Assembly: GCA_016194905.1 (NCBI GenBank)
Contig: JACQAP010000021.1
Location: forward strand, 204,942 to 268,941
Reading direction: 5' to 3'
From: Betaproteobacteria bacterium
GTDB taxonomy: Bacteria > Pseudomonadota > Gammaproteobacteria > Burkholderiales > JACQAP01
DNA length: 64,000 bases
Part shown: positions 1-8,603 of the stretch, piece by piece
Layout of the letters: each line of letters opens with the position of its first letter
Position numbering within the stretch: the first letter of the stretch is position 1
The notes under the pieces: model-generated
What the model was told of the DNA's origin: nothing
What the model saw: only the letters and a program-made list of their open reading frames with translations
The model's database searches: none
Made by a program: the position numbers and the translations under genes

Positions 1-1654
1 AAGTAATCAGCAGTTTTTCATTGTTGTGCAGGAAAAAGCGTTTGGTCAATTCGCGCTGCAGGCGCGCCATCACATCCATGGCTTCGGATACGTCGGAGTC
101 GGGCAACAGGATCACGAATTCCTCGCCGCCGTAGCGCGCGAGCGCGTCCGCGGGGCGCAAATGCTCCTTGATTACCTGCACGATATGCATAAGGGCCTCG
201 TCGCCGGCCTGATGGCCGAGCGTATCGTTGAGCTTCTTGAAGTTGTCGATGTCGAGCAGCGCCACGCACATCGGCGAGCTTTGGCGGTCCGCGCGGGCGG
301 CCTCGCGCTTGAATGCCTCGTCGAGTCCGCGGCGATTGAGCGTGCCGGTCAACTGGTCTTCGCGCGCCCGCTCGGTGAGATGTTCGAGCTCCCGCTCCAT
401 CTGCTGGATGCGCGCTTCGGCGGCCTGAACGTGCTGGCGCGCCGTGGTCAGCGCTTTGCCGGTTTGCTCGGTGGCTTCGTGCATGGAGCGGGTGTCGCGC
501 AACAGGTCGCGGATGATGTCGTTCAAGGCCACGAAGGCGTCCGTCTGCTGCAAACGGCTGGAATACGTTTCCAGCTTCGCCTGGTAGTCGCTGGTATCGT
601 CGGACATTCCGCCGAGGCGGTCGATGAAATCCTGCAGCAATGCCTTGAGGCTGGCGCGCGCTTCTTCCAGCGAACGCTTGAGCGCGCCCTGCCTGATCAT
701 CAGGTCCTTGATCGCACGCTCCGCTTCCTCGATGACTTCCGGCGTGAGCGGACGATCCAGCACGTTCTTGACGATGGCCACCTGTCCCTGAATCCAATGG
801 TCGCCCTCAACCAGCTCGCGCATGTTGTCCACAATCAGGCGCAACAGGCGCAACAGGGCCTCACGAATCTGCCCGTCGCCGCCGCCATGCAATTCCGCGC
901 GTTGGGTGAAGAGTCGCAAATCGTTGCCGAGCTGGATAAGCGCGGCGGCATCATCGGCCAGGCGCACGCGGCCCGCGAGAGTGCGTGCCTCCCATGCGAG
1001 ATCGGGTGCGTGACGAAGCAAGGCCGGCAGCGCGACGTCGAGCGCAGTAATCAGGCAATCGCGCAAATGCTGCGCTACGTTCCCCGGCGTGTCCTGCGCC
1101 GGGTCGGGGACGCCTTCGGCGGTTTCGATCAGCGTGCGGGCCGCCGGGGTTTCTTCCCAGCCGCTGACCAGGGCGCGCAATCTCGTGAGCAGGGCGTCGG
1201 GATCGCGAGGCACGGAATTCAGAAGGGTATCCAGCGCGTCGCGCTTCTTTGCGCGAGTCCATCCCGCATGATTGGTTTCGAAGGACTGCATCAGCGCGCG
1301 CAGCGTCTTCGTCCATTCCCTGGAGCCTTGGCGCTCCGCGGTTTGCTCCGGCCTGGTCTTGCCCCCGTCCGTCTGTGCCAGGGCGAGCAATATGGCGCTC
1401 AGGTTTTTCCAGTCGCGCCGGGCCAGGACTTTTTCCAGCGTCTTGCGCACGTCGCCAGGCGGGCCAGTCTTGGGAAGTTGTTCGGCGAACTGGGTCAGCT
1501 TGCCGGCGAGGTCTTCCTCTTCCTCGCTGCTGCCATGGCCGCCGATGCGATGATAGAGGTCGCGATAGTTGTCGGGGGTTGGCGCAATGCGCTGCGTGGC
1601 AAGTTGCCTGAACGTTTCGCGCGCGATATCGGTGGGGTTCAGCGGGGCATTCAT
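1..1654 (-). CDS. GGDEF diguanylate cyclase, C-terminus cut by window edge
   Basis: Likely makes the second messenger cyclic di-GMP from two GTP. Reading the minus strand from an ATG at 1654 gives an open frame of about 551 codons that runs off the left edge. The last ~160 residues are a GGDEF domain: the nucleotide-binding stretch LDIDNFKKLND, then the active-site signature RYGGEEF (GGEEF variant, competent in known enzymes). The ~390 residues before it hold no recognisable sensor; they are helical with a probable coiled coil (QAAEARIQQMEREL) leading into the catalytic domain. No membrane segment is seen, so it is probably cytoplasmic. It lies 159 bp downstream of the response regulator on the same strand and may be co-transcribed. 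The end of the domain, including any inhibitory site downstream, is outside the window. The family call is firm; the input signal is unknown. Confidence 0.88.
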   Translation of the reverse strand, partial: MNAPLNPTDIARETFRQLATQRIAPTPDNYRDLYHRIGGHGSSEEEEDLAGKLTQFAEQLPKTGPPGDVRKTLEKVLARRDWKNLSAILLALAQTDGGKTRPEQTAERQGSREWTKTLRALMQSFETNHAGWTRAKKRDALDTLLNSVPRDPDALLTRLRALVSGWEETPAARTLIETAEGVPDPAQDTPGNVAQHLRDCLITALDVALPALLRHAPDLAWEARTLAGRVRLADDAAALIQLGNDLRLFTQRAELHGGGDGQIREALLRLLRLIVDNMRELVEGDHWIQGQVAIVKNVLDRPLTPEVIEEAERAIKDLMIRQGALKRSLEEARASLKALLQDFIDRLGGMSDDTSDYQAKLETYSSRLQQTDAFVALNDIIRDLLRDTRSMHEATEQTGKALTTARQHVQAAEARIQQMERELEHLTERAREDQLTGTLNRRGLDEAFKREAARADRQSSPMCVALLDIDNFKKLNDTLGHQAGDEALMHIVQVIKEHLRPADALARYGGEEFVILLPDSDVSEAMDVMARLQRELTKRFFLHNNEKLLIT

Positions 1655-1813
1655 CGCCAGCAGGGTGCTGAAAACTGAGAGCCTCGTTTAAGACTACCTT
1701 GCCCGCCGTTTTTTTGGCCGGTCGCCTTCGGCCAGCCCCCGTGCGGCACGGCTGACGCGGGAGTCTTCCGGTAGTATCGGCGGCCGCGGCGGAATCTTTA
1801 AGCGGGCTTCAGA

Positions 1814-2446
1814 TCAATCGATAAGGCCGTTCTTGACGGCGTAGTGCGCGATTTCGGCATTGTTTTTCAACTTCATTTTTTCCAGCAGACGGGTGCGATA
1901 GACGCTGACCGTCTTCGGGCTGATCGACAGCGACTCTGCGATTTCGGTCAGGGACTTTCCGCCTGCCAGCATGCGCAGGGTGTCGAATTCCCGGTCGGAC
2001 AGCAGCTCGTGCGGACGCTTCTCGGTGGCTTCGCCGATGGATCGTGCCAGTTCTTCGGCAAGTTCCGGACTGATATAGCGGCGACCGGAGGCAACCTGGC
2101 GGATGGCCGCCACCAGCTGATGGTGCGCGCTCTGCTTGTTCACGTAGCCGGAGGCGCCGGCTTTGAGCGCTCGCACGCCGAATTCGTCCTCGGCATGCAT
2201 GCTCAGCATGATGACCGGCAACCCGGGCCTGTCGCGTTTGATTTGCTTCAACGTTTCGATGCCGTTCTTATCTGGCAGGGAGATGTCGAGCAACACCAGG
2301 TCGTAGGTGTTCTCGCGCAGCAAGCGCACGGCTTCCGCGCTGGAGCCGGCTTCCGCGGCCACTTCGATGTCGGCAGATTCCGAAACGACCTGGCGAAGGC
2401 CGTGGCGCACGATGGTGTGATCGTCGACGATGAGCAGGCGAATCAT
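1814..2446 (-). CDS. NarL/FixJ-family response regulator
   Basis: A 210-residue two-domain regulator. Residues 1-120 form a receiver domain with the acidic pair in IVDDH, the phospho-acceptor Asp54 in LLDISLPDKNG and the conserved Lys near 104 (YVNKQS). Residues ~145-205 form a LuxR/NarL helix-turn-helix (LSDREFDTLRMLAGGKSLTEI then SISPKTVSVYRTRLLEKM). Length and layout are those of UvrY/GacA-type regulators. It is encoded just downstream (62 bp) of the histidine kinase at 2509-4005, which is its likely partner, and upstream of a diguanylate cyclase, so it may tie an external signal to cyclic di-GMP output. Its targets cannot be read from the sequence. Confidence 0.93.
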   Translation of the reverse strand: MIRLLIVDDHTIVRHGLRQVVSESADIEVAAEAGSSAEAVRLLRENTYDLVLLDISLPDKNGIETLKQIKRDRPGLPVIMLSMHAEDEFGVRALKAGASGYVNKQSAHHQLVAAIRQVASGRRYISPELAEELARSIGEATEKRPHELLSDREFDTLRMLAGGKSLTEIAESLSISPKTVSVYRTRLLEKMKLKNNAEIAHYAVKNGLID

Positions 2447-2508
2447 GTTTGGATTAGGGATAGTAGGTGTTGGAGAGTTCTCTGGAGCGCGGGTTCAGCG
2501 CCTTTTCG

Positions 2509-4005
2509 CTAGAATTCCGCGGCATGAGAGGGCCGCTTGGCGGGCAGGCATACGCGTACCTGTGTGCCGGCGCCGGAGGCGCCCGAAATGTCGATGGTAC
2601 CACCCAGGAAGTCGGCGCGTTCGCGCATACCGCGAATTCCGTAGGAGCCATTCTTATGCATATCGCCTGCATCGATGCCCTGGCCGTCGTCGGTGACGGT
2701 GAGCAGCACCGCGCTGCCGTTGTCTTCGAGCGAAATGTCAACGTGCGACGCGCCGGCATGCTTGGCGATATTGGTCAGCGTTTCCTGGAAGATGCGAAAT
2801 AGCGCCGTGGAAAACTCCCGGTCGAGCACGATATCCTCGCGCGAACAGACGAAATCGCAGGTGATGCCCATGCGCTTCCTGAATTCCTTGACCTGCCATT
2901 CGATCGCTGCCGCCACGCCGTAGTCGAGGACCAACGGACGCAGGCTGCGTGATATCCGGCCCGTCGCCTCGATGGCCGAATCCAGGAGCGCTTCCATTGC
3001 GTCCGCCTTTTCGGCCAGCGCCGTCTGGTCCGGGTTGAGACGGCCGCGTATCCAGGCCAAGTCTATCTTCGCCGCCGTCAGCGTGCCGCCCAGATCGTCA
3101 TGGATTTCCCGGGCGACGTGGGCGCGTTCCTCTTCCTTGACGCGCTCGATGTGCGAAGCCAACTGCCGCAGTTGCTGCTGCTGTCCTTCGATGGACTGCT
3201 GGGCGAGCTTGCTTTCGGTGATGTTGGAAATGATGCCGTCCGAGATCACGACGCCGGAAGACAGTCTGCGCACGCTGGCGCGCAGGTTTACCCACTTGAT
3301 TTCCTGGCCATTGGCACCGATGCGGATGCGGCCTTCCCAGTTGAGCGGCGCCAGCTGGGTGGCTGACTGGATTCGCGCCGCGACGAAGCTGTTGCGGTCC
3401 TCCGGCAGGATCATGTCGAGAATCATTTCCGGGTGACTCATCAGTACGTCCGCGGTAACGCCCAGGACGAGATGGCTGCCCTCGCTGACATAGGCAAGAT
3501 CGGCGCTGCCATCGTCATAGAGCAAAGCCTGGAACACCACGCCGGGCAGATTGGCCGCGATCGCCCGGAAGCGCGCCTCGCTTTCGTTCAGCGCCGCGAG
3601 CGCTGCTTCGTATTGCCGCAAGGAATCCAGCTCGCGCAGGTTGCGTTCGACCACGGGCATCAGCCTGTGCAGCCCCTGCTTTGTCACGAGATCGGTGGCG
3701 CCGGCCTTGATTACCGCGGCCGCCGACTCCTCGCCGATTGCGCCTGTGACGACGATCATCGGCACCTGCGCTCTAAGGGTTCTGAGGATTTCGAGCGCCT
3801 CGATCGCGCTGAAGTTGGGCAGATTGAAGTCGGACAACACAACACTCCAATCGTCCGATTGCAAAGCGGTACGCAGCTGCTCGGCGGTTTCCACGCGCCG
3901 GCTGACGACCGAGAATCCGCCGGACGCAAGCGTGGCGAGAATTACCTCCGCGTCCTCCTCGGAATCCTCGACAAGCAAAGCGCGAATCACCCGTTCTTCC
4001 ATCAT
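2509..4005 (-). CDS. Soluble REC-PAS histidine kinase (HisKA_3 type)
   Basis: A 498-residue kinase with an unusual order: an N-terminal receiver domain (residues ~7-120, phospho-acceptor Asp59 in VLSDFNLPN), a PAS/PAC domain (~140-270), a HisKA_3 dimerisation helix with the phospho-His at about residue 302 (HVAREIHDDLGGTL), and a C-terminal HATPase domain (~395-490; TDDGQGID and GSYGIRGMRER boxes). No transmembrane segment is seen, so it is likely cytoplasmic and may receive phosphate from another kinase as well as sense through PAS. HisKA_3 kinases pair with NarL-type regulators, which fits the next gene. Its ATG overlaps the stop of the preceding small membrane gene by four bases, suggesting coupled translation. 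Confidence 0.92.
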   Translation of the reverse strand: MMEERVIRALLVEDSEEDAEVILATLASGGFSVVSRRVETAEQLRTALQSDDWSVVLSDFNLPNFSAIEALEILRTLRAQVPMIVVTGAIGEESAAAVIKAGATDLVTKQGLHRLMPVVERNLRELDSLRQYEAALAALNESEARFRAIAANLPGVVFQALLYDDGSADLAYVSEGSHLVLGVTADVLMSHPEMILDMILPEDRNSFVAARIQSATQLAPLNWEGRIRIGANGQEIKWVNLRASVRRLSSGVVISDGIISNITESKLAQQSIEGQQQQLRQLASHIERVKEEERAHVAREIHDDLGGTLTAAKIDLAWIRGRLNPDQTALAEKADAMEALLDSAIEATGRISRSLRPLVLDYGVAAAIEWQVKEFRKRMGITCDFVCSREDIVLDREFSTALFRIFQETLTNIAKHAGASHVDISLEDNGSAVLLTVTDDGQGIDAGDMHKNGSYGIRGMRERADFLGGTIDISGASGAGTQVRVCLPAKRPSHAAEF

Positions 4006-4334
4006 TGAGCCCTTATCGTAAAAGTTGCCTCACGGTCGCGTTTGAAGCGCTGAACCAGCCGCAGCCCGGCCCATCCATATAGAAGTAGTGCAATTCCGGT
4101 AATGGTGAGCGACACACCGAGAGCCACCATGGTCAGCGCCGAGTGCAGCGCTCCGACATCGACGCTCGCGCTGTTTCCGAACAGGTCCCGGGACAGCAGC
4201 GCCAGCAGGGCAACGCCGACGATGACGCCGGCGTACCAGCCCACCTTTTTCAGGGACGGATTGGGCAGGCGTTCCTCAGTTTGTCCTGCATTTGCGCGTG
4301 TACGACCCGCGGACAGGTCGGAAGACCACTGCAA
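4002..4334 (-). CDS. Small two-helix membrane protein, unknown function
   Basis: A 110-residue protein with two clear hydrophobic segments, about residues 32-52 (start of segment VGWYAGVIVGVALLALL) and 65-95 (VALGVSLTITGIALLLYGWA), and a basic C-terminus (RFKRDRE). I do not recognise the family. Its last codons overlap the ATG of the kinase gene by four bases, so the two are probably translated together; a membrane partner that delivers a signal to the soluble kinase would fit but is inference. The first ~25 residues are polar and the true start may lie further in. Confidence 0.6.
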   Translation of the reverse strand: MQWSSDLSAGRTRANAGQTEERLPNPSLKKVGWYAGVIVGVALLALLSRDLFGNSASVDVGALHSALTMVALGVSLTITGIALLLYGWAGLRLVQRFKRDREATFTIRAQ

Positions 4335-4531
4335 GCTGAACCCCCCCCTTGTTGGTGCCGCCCCGGATGTCCGGTCTGCAACAAGGCGGCCACGCGTTCA
4401 CCATCGCATGTCCCTTCAGGACCCTGCCGAAAAGTATAAACGGGCGGAGGTGGTTCTGCACCGGCAATCCACGAATAGCGGGTCAAGCCATGCCCTGGCG
4501 GCCGCGGGTAGCCAGGGTTGCCGGTGTGCTG

Positions 4532-4550
4532 GGTCCGGTCTTTCCGGACC
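4532..4550. other. Hairpin in the leader before the chemotaxis operon
   Basis: A perfect 7-bp inverted repeat (GGTCCGG / CCGGACC) with the 5-base loop TCTTT, about 55 bases upstream of the first chemotaxis ORF and in the divergent interval between the kinase operon and the che operon. No T-run follows on either strand, so it is not a standard intrinsic terminator. It could be an operator or leader structure. Confidence 0.35.
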
Positions 4551-4604
4551 GCTAAAGCTCCGTGTCCCCGGGCCGTAATAGGCCAAACGAAAGACGGAGG
4601 ATGA

Positions 4605-5072
4605 ATGTTCGCCGCAGTCCCTCACCGCATGTTCCCGTATGTGAAGGAAAGTTTCATGGGTCCGGAAGAAGCAGAAGGTACCGAACCGCTTGCCCACGCT
4701 GAACTGTGGGGTGGATTGGAGCGCGACCTCGAACGCCTGCAGGGGCTGCTGGACGGAGCGGTGGAACAACTGCGCCGTTCCTTTACGAGCATGAGCGAAG
4801 CCATGAATTCCGATCCGGCCGGCGAGCGGTTGCGGGAGCGGTTCTGCGACGAGGCCGATCGCGTCATAACGTGCCTGCAGTTTCACGATGTTGCCTCGCA
4901 AATGATCTCGAACATGCGCGGACGGGCGGAACTGCTCGAGATTGCCGCCTTGACCGCCGCGCCGGGAGCCATGGCCGAAGCACGCTCACGACTGCTGGCA
5001 GAGGCGCTGCAACTCTCGAAGCGACGCCCGGACGTGGATTGCGATCGCAGCGGCGACGTGGATCTGTTTTAG
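4605..5072 (+). CDS. Short CheZ-like protein (putative CheY phosphatase)
   Basis: First gene of the chemotaxis operon, 155 residues, largely helical. Two features recall CheZ although the protein is shorter than the usual ~210 residues: residues 91-101 (LQFHDVASQMI) keep the spacing of the CheZ active motif, an acidic residue (Asp95) and a Gln four positions later (Gln99); and the C-terminus ends in an acidic-hydrophobic tail, SGDVDLF, like the CheY-binding tail of CheZ. The adjacent gene, 38 bp downstream, is cheY. The start at 4605 is preceded by GGAGG at 4596-4600; the overlapping ATG at 4601 runs into a stop after about 100 bases. Similar LQFxDxxxQ motifs occur in other chemotaxis-linked proteins of unknown role, so the phosphatase function is inferred. 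Confidence 0.6.
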   Translation: MFAAVPHRMFPYVKESFMGPEEAEGTEPLAHAELWGGLERDLERLQGLLDGAVEQLRRSFTSMSEAMNSDPAGERLRERFCDEADRVITCLQFHDVASQMISNMRGRAELLEIAALTAAPGAMAEARSRLLAEALQLSKRRPDVDCDRSGDVDLF

Positions 5073-5110
5073 CGATGGTCAGCCACGCAACAGGAACCGG
5101 AGGCGGCGAC

Positions 5111-5476
5111 ATGGGAAAGAAAATTCTGACGGTGGACGATTCGCCGACGATGCGGCAAATGGTATCGCACACGTTGCGTGGTGCTGGATACGAAGTGATC
5201 GAAGCCGAAGACGGAGTGGACGGCCTGGATAAAGCAAAACGCGAGCTTGTGCAACTCGTTCTAACGGACCAGAACATGCCGCGCATGGATGGCCTGACGC
5301 TGGTGCAGAGCCTGCGTGCGTTACCGGACTACAAGACGGCGCCGATTCTCGTGCTGACCACGGAATCCGGCGACGAAATGAAAGCAAAAGGCCGCGCGGC
5401 CGGCGCCACCGGCTGGATGGTGAAGCCCTTCGATCCGCAACGGCTGGTCGACGTGGTCAGAAAAGTTCTCGGTTGA
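5111..5476 (+). CDS. cheY: Chemotaxis response regulator CheY
   Basis: A 121-residue stand-alone receiver domain. The acidic pocket Asp9-Asp10, the phospho-acceptor Asp53 (VLTDQNMPRMDG), the Thr in VLTTESG and Lys105 (MVKPFD) are all present, with no output domain, as in motor-binding CheY. The ATG at 5111 is chosen because a strong GGAGG ends seven bases before it; the open frame extends upstream but only overlaps the preceding gene. It receives phosphate from CheA, encoded 15 bp downstream, and switches the flagellar motor or acts on another output. Confidence 0.93.
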   Translation: MGKKILTVDDSPTMRQMVSHTLRGAGYEVIEAEDGVDGLDKAKRELVQLVLTDQNMPRMDGLTLVQSLRALPDYKTAPILVLTTESGDEMKAKGRAAGATGWMVKPFDPQRLVDVVRKVLG

Positions 5477-5491
5477 GCGGAGACGGATGCC

Positions 5492-7678
5492 ATGAGCACG
5501 GATATGAGCCAGTTCTACCAGATCTTCTTCGAGGAGGCCGCCGAACTGCTGGCCGAAAAGGAAAACCTCTTGCTCGGGCTGGATCTCGATGCCCCCGATT
5601 CCGAGCAACTGAATGCGATCTTTCGCGCGGCGCACTCCATCAAGGGCGGTGCCAGCACCTTCGGTTTCACCGACATGACCGAAGTAACCCACGTGCTCGA
5701 GTCGCTGCTCGACCGGATACGCAAGGGCGAAATGAAGCTGACCGGACTGATGGTCGACGCCTTCCTGAACGCGGCAGACGTGCTCAAGGCGCAGCTCGCA
5801 GGGCATCGCGATGGCGTCCATCCCGACCCCGCAGCAGCACAACGGATTTGCCAGGCGCTGAAACGTCTGGCTTCCGGTGAACAACCCGCCGCGCCAGCGG
5901 AAGTACAGGTCCAGGAACTTGTATCGCCCCTCCACGCGTCACAACGAGCGCCCACCGCCGGACCTGTGGCAGAGCAGATATCCGCGCCGCAGGATGTAAG
6001 GCCCGTCCAAGGACAGGTGCCCCGCTACCAGATCGAATTCACACTGGCCGAGGGTGTCCGAACTGCAATGGTGAACAACCTGCGCGCCAATCTTTCCGCG
6101 CTGGGCAAACTCGATGCGCTCAACGAGCCAGCCGCGAGCGTGGTTTCTGGCGCTTATGCTTGGCGGCTGGAGACGGACTCTTCGGAAGAAGATATATGGG
6201 AGGCGCTGGCCTTCGTGGTCAATCCCGCTGCGCTTAAGATCGAGCGTGAAGGCGTTGTCGCGCAATCCCCGTCCAAGCCGAATCCGGCGGATACCGATTA
6301 CGGATTTTTCGAACCTTTGTATGACGCGCTGGTGCCGCCGAAGGAAGCGCCCGCCGCGGTCGCCACCGCTTCGATCGCACAGGTTGCGGAGGTGCCAGAG
6401 CATGCCACGTCCGCAGCCGCCGAGCCCGCGGCGGCTGGCCAGCCGGTGAAATTCGGTCGCCGGGAAAGCGACAAGAACCCGGCTGCACCAAGTCTCGACG
6501 CGACCTCGATCCGCGTCGGCGTCGAGAAGGTGGATCAGCTCATCAACCTGGTTGGCGAACTGGTGATTACCCAGGCGATGCTTGCCCAGACCGTATCGAA
6601 AATTGATCCCGTCCTGCACGAAACGCTGGTCAAGGGAATTGGCCTTCTGGAGCGCAACACCCGCGATCTGCAGGAATCGGTCATGTCCATCCGTATGATG
6701 CCGATCGGCTTCGTGTTCAGCCGCTTCCCGCGCGTGGTCCGCGATCTCGCGTCCAAGCTCAGCAAGGAAGTGGAACTTAAGACCGTCGGTGAGGGCACTG
6801 AATTGGACAAGGGGCTGATCGAGAAGATCGCCGATCCGCTGAATCATTTGGTGCGCAATTCCATAGACCATGGCATCGAAGCTCCGGAGAAGCGCCGCAG
6901 TGCCGGGAAGCCTGCCAAGGGCACGATCACGCTGCGCGCCTTCCATCATGGCGGCAACGTCGTCATCGAAGTATCCGACGATGGCGCCGGACTGAACCGC
7001 GACAAGATCCTGGAAAAGGCACGCAGCCGCGGCATGGCGGTCTCGGACGCAATGTCGGACCAGGAGGTCTGGCAACTCATCTTCGAGGCCGGATTCTCGA
7101 CGGCGGAAGTGGTGACGGACGTTTCCGGTCGCGGTGTCGGAATGGACGTTGTGCGCCGGAACATCCAGGCCTTGGGAGGCAGCGTCGAAATCGATTCCGC
7201 GCTTGGAACGGGCACCCGCATTTCGATCCGGCTGCCGCTCACGCTGGCCATCCTTGACGGCTTGTCGGTCACGGTGGGAGACCAGCTGTTCATCGTCCCG
7301 CTCACCTACATCGTCGAATCTCTGCAGCCGAAGATGGCCGACGTCAAGTCTGTTCGCAACCAGGGAACGGTGGTGCACGTGCGCGGCGAGTACCTGCCGG
7401 TCTTGAAATTGCACGAAATGTTCAATATCCAGCCGAAAGTTGCCGATATCGAAAAAGGAATCATGGTGATTCTCGAGTCGGACGGCATCAAGAAGGCGTT
7501 GTTCGTGGACGAACTGATCGGTCAGCACCAAGTGGTGATCAAGAGCCTCGAAACCAACTTCCGCAAGATCAGGGGCATCTCCGGAGCCACCATCATGGGT
7601 GACGGCAAGGTGGCGTTGATCATCGACGCCGGCGCAGTGGTGCGAGGGACGAAGCAGGAGTTGCGTGCAGTGGCGTGA
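5492..7678 (+). CDS. cheA: Chemotaxis histidine kinase CheA
   Basis: A 728-residue CheA. Residues 1-110 are the HPt domain with phospho-His48 (FRAAHSIKGGASTFGF). A middle segment (~175-260) is probably the regulator-docking part. From ~340 come the dimerisation helix (VEKVDQLINLVGELVITQ), the kinase domain with its N box (LNHLVRNSIDHGIE) and G boxes (SDDGAGL, SGRGVGMDVVR), and from ~590 a CheW-like coupling domain. A second proline/alanine-rich linker lies around 310-335. The start at 5492 follows a GGAG at 5479. It phosphorylates CheY and CheB in complexes with CheW and receptors; the receptors in this operon are broken, so it must be driven by receptors encoded elsewhere. Confidence 0.96.
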   Translation: MSTDMSQFYQIFFEEAAELLAEKENLLLGLDLDAPDSEQLNAIFRAAHSIKGGASTFGFTDMTEVTHVLESLLDRIRKGEMKLTGLMVDAFLNAADVLKAQLAGHRDGVHPDPAAAQRICQALKRLASGEQPAAPAEVQVQELVSPLHASQRAPTAGPVAEQISAPQDVRPVQGQVPRYQIEFTLAEGVRTAMVNNLRANLSALGKLDALNEPAASVVSGAYAWRLETDSSEEDIWEALAFVVNPAALKIEREGVVAQSPSKPNPADTDYGFFEPLYDALVPPKEAPAAVATASIAQVAEVPEHATSAAAEPAAAGQPVKFGRRESDKNPAAPSLDATSIRVGVEKVDQLINLVGELVITQAMLAQTVSKIDPVLHETLVKGIGLLERNTRDLQESVMSIRMMPIGFVFSRFPRVVRDLASKLSKEVELKTVGEGTELDKGLIEKIADPLNHLVRNSIDHGIEAPEKRRSAGKPAKGTITLRAFHHGGNVVIEVSDDGAGLNRDKILEKARSRGMAVSDAMSDQEVWQLIFEAGFSTAEVVTDVSGRGVGMDVVRRNIQALGGSVEIDSALGTGTRISIRLPLTLAILDGLSVTVGDQLFIVPLTYIVESLQPKMADVKSVRNQGTVVHVRGEYLPVLKLHEMFNIQPKVADIEKGIMVILESDGIKKALFVDELIGQHQVVIKSLETNFRKIRGISGATIMGDGKVALIIDAGAVVRGTKQELRAVA

Positions 7679-7723
7679 TCGAGTGCGCGCGCCGGTTACT
7701 TCAATCAGCGAAGGAGACAGTCA

Positions 7724-8248
7724 ATGAGCCAGGCGACACAAGGCGGGTTACCCGACAATGGCGCGAAATCCGCATCCGCGGTGGCGTCCACGGGAAGCGA
7801 ATTTCTCACTTTCACACTCGGCGCCGAGGAATACGGCGTGGATATCCTCAAAGTCCAGGAGATCCGCGGTTACGACGCCATCACCAAGATCGCCAATGCG
7901 CCCGAATTCATCAAGGGCGTCGTCAACCTGCGCGGCATCATCGTGCCGATCGTGGACATGCGCATCAAGTTCAATCTGGGCAATGTCGAATACAACCAGT
8001 TCACCGTGGTGATCATCCTGAACGTTTCCGGACGGGTCGTCGGCATGGTGGTGGACGGCGTCTCGGACGTGATCATGCTCTCCCCTGACAAGATAAGGCC
8101 GGCGCCGGATTTCTCGGCCCAGTTCGACATCGAGTACCTGATCGGCCTGGGCACTGTGGACGAGCGGATGCTGATCCTCGTCGACATCGAAAAGCTGATG
8201 AACGAGCGCGACATGGCGCTGATGAACGAATATGCCGACGCAGCGTGA
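7724..8248 (+). CDS. cheW: Chemotaxis coupling protein CheW
   Basis: A 174-residue adaptor made of one CheW domain (residues ~25-165) with typical stretches [35 protein letters not shown] and VVDGVSDVI. It bridges receptors and CheA. A GGAG precedes the ATG by about nine bases. The next DNA downstream is receptor debris rather than an intact receptor gene. Confidence 0.96.
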   Translation: MSQATQGGLPDNGAKSASAVASTGSEFLTFTLGAEEYGVDILKVQEIRGYDAITKIANAPEFIKGVVNLRGIIVPIVDMRIKFNLGNVEYNQFTVVIILNVSGRVVGMVVDGVSDVIMLSPDKIRPAPDFSAQFDIEYLIGLGTVDERMLILVDIEKLMNERDMALMNEYADAA

Positions 8249-8259
8249 ACATATCCTGA

Positions 8260-8583
8260 GAGACGCAGGCCAACCAGCTCGCGATCGGCGCCTCCGACGT
8301 GGCGGCGGAGAGCCTGGAAGAACAGGCCCAGCACCTGGCCGACGCGGTGTTGATCTTCAAGCTGTCGCAGGCCTCGGCGAGCTGGGACGGCAGGACCGAG
8401 CGTCGCGGGCCGGATCGGCCCCACAACGTCGAGCGGATGCCGGTCAAGGCGGTCGCGCCCAAGGCTCCCGAACACAAGGTCCTTGCCAAGCCAGCCGGGC
8501 GCAAGCCGGCGGCGGAGGCCAAGGAGCAGGGGAAGAAACCAGTGGAAAAAGGAACGGTTCATGTCCGCATTTTTAACACTTGA
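8260..8583 (+). pseudogene. Chemoreceptor remnant with the signalling domain deleted
   Basis: An open stretch between an in-frame stop at 8257 and a stop at 8581-8583. It joins a piece of the N-terminal signalling helix ([12 protein letters not shown]) straight to the extreme C-terminal part (AESLEEQAQHLADAV, then IFKL) and a basic Pro/Lys/Ala-rich tail. Everything between, including the hairpin tip that touches CheA, is gone. Bases 8267-8307 match 10195-10235 in the next receptor gene with one difference, so the two came from related genes. No start codon or ribosome-binding site suggests a functional product. Confidence 0.8.
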
Positions 8584-8603
8584 GATTTTGAAAGGAGCCT
8601 GAA

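Noticed and set aside
26-1678. 550-codon plus-strand ORF
   Set aside because: It is antisense to the GGDEF gene, whose minus-strand frame contains the conserved nucleotide and GGEEF motifs. Long antisense ORFs are common in GC-rich DNA.
1700-1735. Terminator-like hairpin with a T-run
   Set aside because: On the plus strand the T-run precedes the stem; on the minus strand A's follow it, so it does not fit an intrinsic terminator.
4706-5110. Longer start for cheY
   Set aside because: The extension lies inside the preceding gene and a strong GGAGG precedes 5111.
5939-7531. Long minus-strand ORF opposite cheA
   Set aside because: Entirely antisense to a conserved gene; no recognisable motif.
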